A stretch of 33,559 nucleotides of DNA from assembly GCA_937885075.1 (NCBI GenBank), contig CAKZYZ010000420.1, positions 1-33,559 of the forward strand, in the 5' to 3' direction. This DNA comes from an uncultured bacterium (GTDB taxonomy: Bacteria > Auribacterota > Erginobacteria > Erginobacterales > Erginobacteraceae). The translations under genes were made by a program, and so were the position numbers. The notes under the pieces were generated by a model, which was not told the DNA's origin, ran no database searches, and worked only from the letters and a program-made list of their open reading frames with translations. Below, piece after piece: positions 31,907-33,559 of this stretch; position 1 is the stretch's first letter, and the number at the start of each line of letters is the position of its first letter.

Positions 31907-32860
31907 TCATGTTAATGGGTGGCCCAGGATTTTTTCCTCCTCCAAGAACTGTTCCTTGTAGTAATCAATAGATTTAACATCCAACCCCAATCGTTCTCCC
32001 TCTTCAAGGGACTCAATTATAATCCGATTGGTTATCGCGGGTTCATATGTTGGATCTAGTCTAATAGCTTCCTCAATGGCTCTAATTGCCTCTGCCTTTT
32101 TGCCTATTTGCGCGTAGCAAATCCCTAAATTCCCATAACTCTGAACATGGTTTTTGTTTTTGCTCAAAGACTCCTGGAAACTATCAATAGCTTTTTCCCA
32201 TTCTCGTTTTTCCATAAAGGAAACCGCCTCAGTAAATCGTTCTCCGGATTCTATATATAAATCCAGATCCATACCATCTGATTTTTTTATGCTTTGCTCA
32301 ATGTCTCCTAAAATATCCTGAGCTTGCCGGACAAGATCGTCCTCGCGATCACCAAATTCAACGACTCTCTGGAAGGCTTTTATCATATCTATTATATCAT
32401 TCTTTGACTTGTGAGCTACTGCCTTATTGAAATAGGCTTCAACAAAATAGGGGAAGATAGAAATAGCTTTATCAAAATACACAATAGCCTCATCATACTC
32501 CCCATTCAAGGAACGTACGACGCCCATCGCGTAATTAACCCAGTAATTATCCGGGTGCTCTCCTTTTAATTTGGAGATAATCGCCTCTCCTGCCTTTAGC
32601 TTCCCTTGTTCTACCAAGGTCAACGCACGATCAACAACCTCTTCAATTTCAGGATCAATCTCCATAATAAAATGCTCCGGTTCAGGCCGGGCTGTTTTTG
32701 ACCTAGCATACCTTTGCGCCACAGCATAATGCGGACACCTTTCACAATCCGGATTGCGCAATTGGGCACAACAGCGGGGACAGATCATTTTCTGGTCATA
32801 CAACTTGCACATACGCTTACCATTTCTCTGCCCGCATATTGCACATTTTACTTTTTTCAT
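31907..32860 (-). CDS. TPR protein with N-terminal cysteine-rich zinc-ribbon-like domain
   Basis: 317 residues. The first 45 contain eight cysteines in ordered spacing (CAICG, CKLYDQKMICPRCC, CERCPHY), a zinc-ribbon or treble-clef type site. From about 75 come TPR-like helix pairs: NYWVNYAMGVVRSLNGEYDEAI, PYFVEAYFNKAVAHKSKNDI, VQSYGNLGICYAQIGKKAEAI. There is no signal peptide, so it is cytoplasmic. It resembles bacterial TPR proteins carrying a SEC-C-like or other metal knuckle, but I cannot name a function. ATG at 32860 has a GGGGG run about 11 bases upstream. AT-rich; its 3' end abuts the regulator fragment. Confidence 0.85.
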   Translation of the reverse strand: MKKVKCAICGQRNGKRMCKLYDQKMICPRCCAQLRNPDCERCPHYAVAQRYARSKTARPEPEHFIMEIDPEIEEVVDRALTLVEQGKLKAGEAIISKLKGEHPDNYWVNYAMGVVRSLNGEYDEAIVYFDKAISIFPYFVEAYFNKAVAHKSKNDIIDMIKAFQRVVEFGDREDDLVRQAQDILGDIEQSIKKSDGMDLDLYIESGERFTEAVSFMEKREWEKAIDSFQESLSKNKNHVQSYGNLGICYAQIGKKAEAIRAIEEAIRLDPTYEPAITNRIIIESLEEGERLGLDVKSIDYYKEQFLEEEKILGHPLT

Positions 32861-32950
32861 AATGGTTTTAACCCCCGTTGAGAATAAAGTACCGCTAGTT
32901 GAATGCCACCGTATCCATGGGATAGTGTACTTAATTTGGCTATGCTTGTT

Positions 32951-33408
32951 TTACATAACTTTTATCAATTGCTCCATCCTATCTAAAAATCGTGGCTCGT
33001 ATGTTCCTTTCACATGCCGCACATTCCAGAGGCCGGAGGCCCGGATAAATCTGTTCGGGCAGTAGTTCCCTAACCAGTTGCGGGATGGCGGGTCTATCGG
33101 CGGCTTTTCATAATTACTGAGGAGGGCGATCGAGTTGCGTTCCAGGTAGGCCCTCACACTTTTTGGACCGGCTTCATCACTCGCTTTAATCCACAAGAAG
33201 GGCATTGCCCGGATATGATGGCTAACCTCTATCTCGATCTCGTATTCCCGGTCCCTCACCTCACGTATGGCCGAGGATCCTTGCCCCCAGCTTTCGCTAT
33301 CCAGATTGTTCCGCTGGATAAGTGACATCCCGATATGTCGGCGGAAGACCGATCCGCGATGATTCCCGCCGCCTTCATGGACTCCCCCAATATGGCCGCG
33401 GTGAGCAC
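32951..33408 (-). CDS. C-terminal part of a possible GIY-YIG-like nuclease, 5' cut by adapter
   Basis: About 152 residues, open into the adapter at 33409. Recognisable blocks are GSVFRRHIGMSLIQ, YEIEIEVSHHIRAMPFLWIKA, ERNSIALLSN, WLGNYCPNRFIRASGLWNVRHV. The E-R-N-S-I-A-L-L block and the later W-L-G...I-x-x-S-G-L-W-N resemble the second half of GIY-YIG domain proteins, where Glu binds the metal. The GIY and YIG motifs would lie in the missing part, so this is tentative. Any longer reading of this frame past 33409 is adapter sequence, not protein. Confidence 0.65.
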
Positions 33409-33496
33409 AGATCGGAAGAGCACACGTCTGAACTCCAGTCACACTGATATATCTCGTATGCCGTCTTCTGCTTGAAAAAAAAAAAAAAAAAAAAAA
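33409..33496 (+). other. Illumina TruSeq index adapter plus poly-A at contig end
   Basis: AGATCGGAAGAGCACACGTC starts at 33409 and the adapter continues through the index ACTGATAT and the P7 end CCGTCTTCTGCTTG (33474), followed by 22 A (33475-33496). Bases 33497-33559 are low-complexity sequence read past the fragment end. None of 33409-33559 is genomic. Confidence 0.98.
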
Positions 33497-33559
33497 CAAC
33501 TACATAATATATATTTCACATTATTGTACAACCTACATATCATCCACATCACCACACAT

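Noticed and set aside
33409-33499. N-terminal extension of the last minus-strand protein (poly-Phe, RRRHTR, VTGVQTCALP)
   Set aside because: It is the translation of an Illumina adapter and poly-A tail.

Overview
This is a metagenome-type contig of an uncultivated, apparently Gram-negative bacterium. An OMPP1/FadL-type outer-membrane protein, several lipoprotein signals and many TPR and integral membrane proteins point to a double membrane. The mix of multi-domain housekeeping genes (a trpG-trpD fusion, a Memo-AMMECR1 fusion) and dense families of short palindromic intergenic repeats resembles candidate-phylum genomes such as Omnitrophota or its PVC relatives. That placement is inference only. 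Both ends are sequencing-adapter read-through, not genome: a degraded Illumina universal adapter ends at 126, and a complete TruSeq index adapter plus poly-A starts at 33409.

Core part, about 127 to 20650: start of a STAS-domain gene (cut by the adapter); pcm with a lipoprotein signal, divergent from an OMPP1/FadL porin; a GT-C-like membrane protein with TPRs; a site-2 protease; a ComEA-like HhH protein; leuS; nfo (endonuclease IV); a lipoprotein Memo-AMMECR1 fusion; tRNA-Ala(GGC) with its own promoter and terminator; a TlpA-like thioredoxin with an extra beta-rich N-terminal domain; and trpE-trpGD. The trp operon is preceded by a readable attenuator: promoter, a 19-residue leader peptide with two Trp codons that appears almost leaderless, and an intrinsic terminator. 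A DEAD-box helicase and a membrane-anchored thioredoxin follow on the other strand.

Accessory part, about 20700 to 33400: lower-GC, repeat-rich and full of broken genes. It holds two decayed REP-associated (Y1/HUH) transposases, intact and truncated ORF6N genes, a YhcG/DUF1016 nuclease cut at both ends, a fragment of an AlbA/HATPase-type regulator, and at least five families of long dispersed repeats whose edges coincide with gene breakpoints. Intact cargo includes an AT-rich two-gene operon (KamA-like radical SAM aminomutase plus an alanine dehydrogenase/carboxyethylornithine-synthase-like enzyme), an NTF2-like DUF4440 protein, a 37-residue lysine-rich protein with a strong ribosome binding site, an ADP-ribosylglycohydrolase, two TPR proteins and the C-terminal part of a possible GIY-YIG protein.

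The most interesting items are the near-leaderless trp attenuator, the KamA plus dehydrogenase operon (possible new beta-amino-acid or opine product), the cruciform double-hairpin repeats together with RAYT remnants, two perfect spacer-less palindromes of 44 and 38 bp, and the export signals on Pcm and Memo-AMMECR1.
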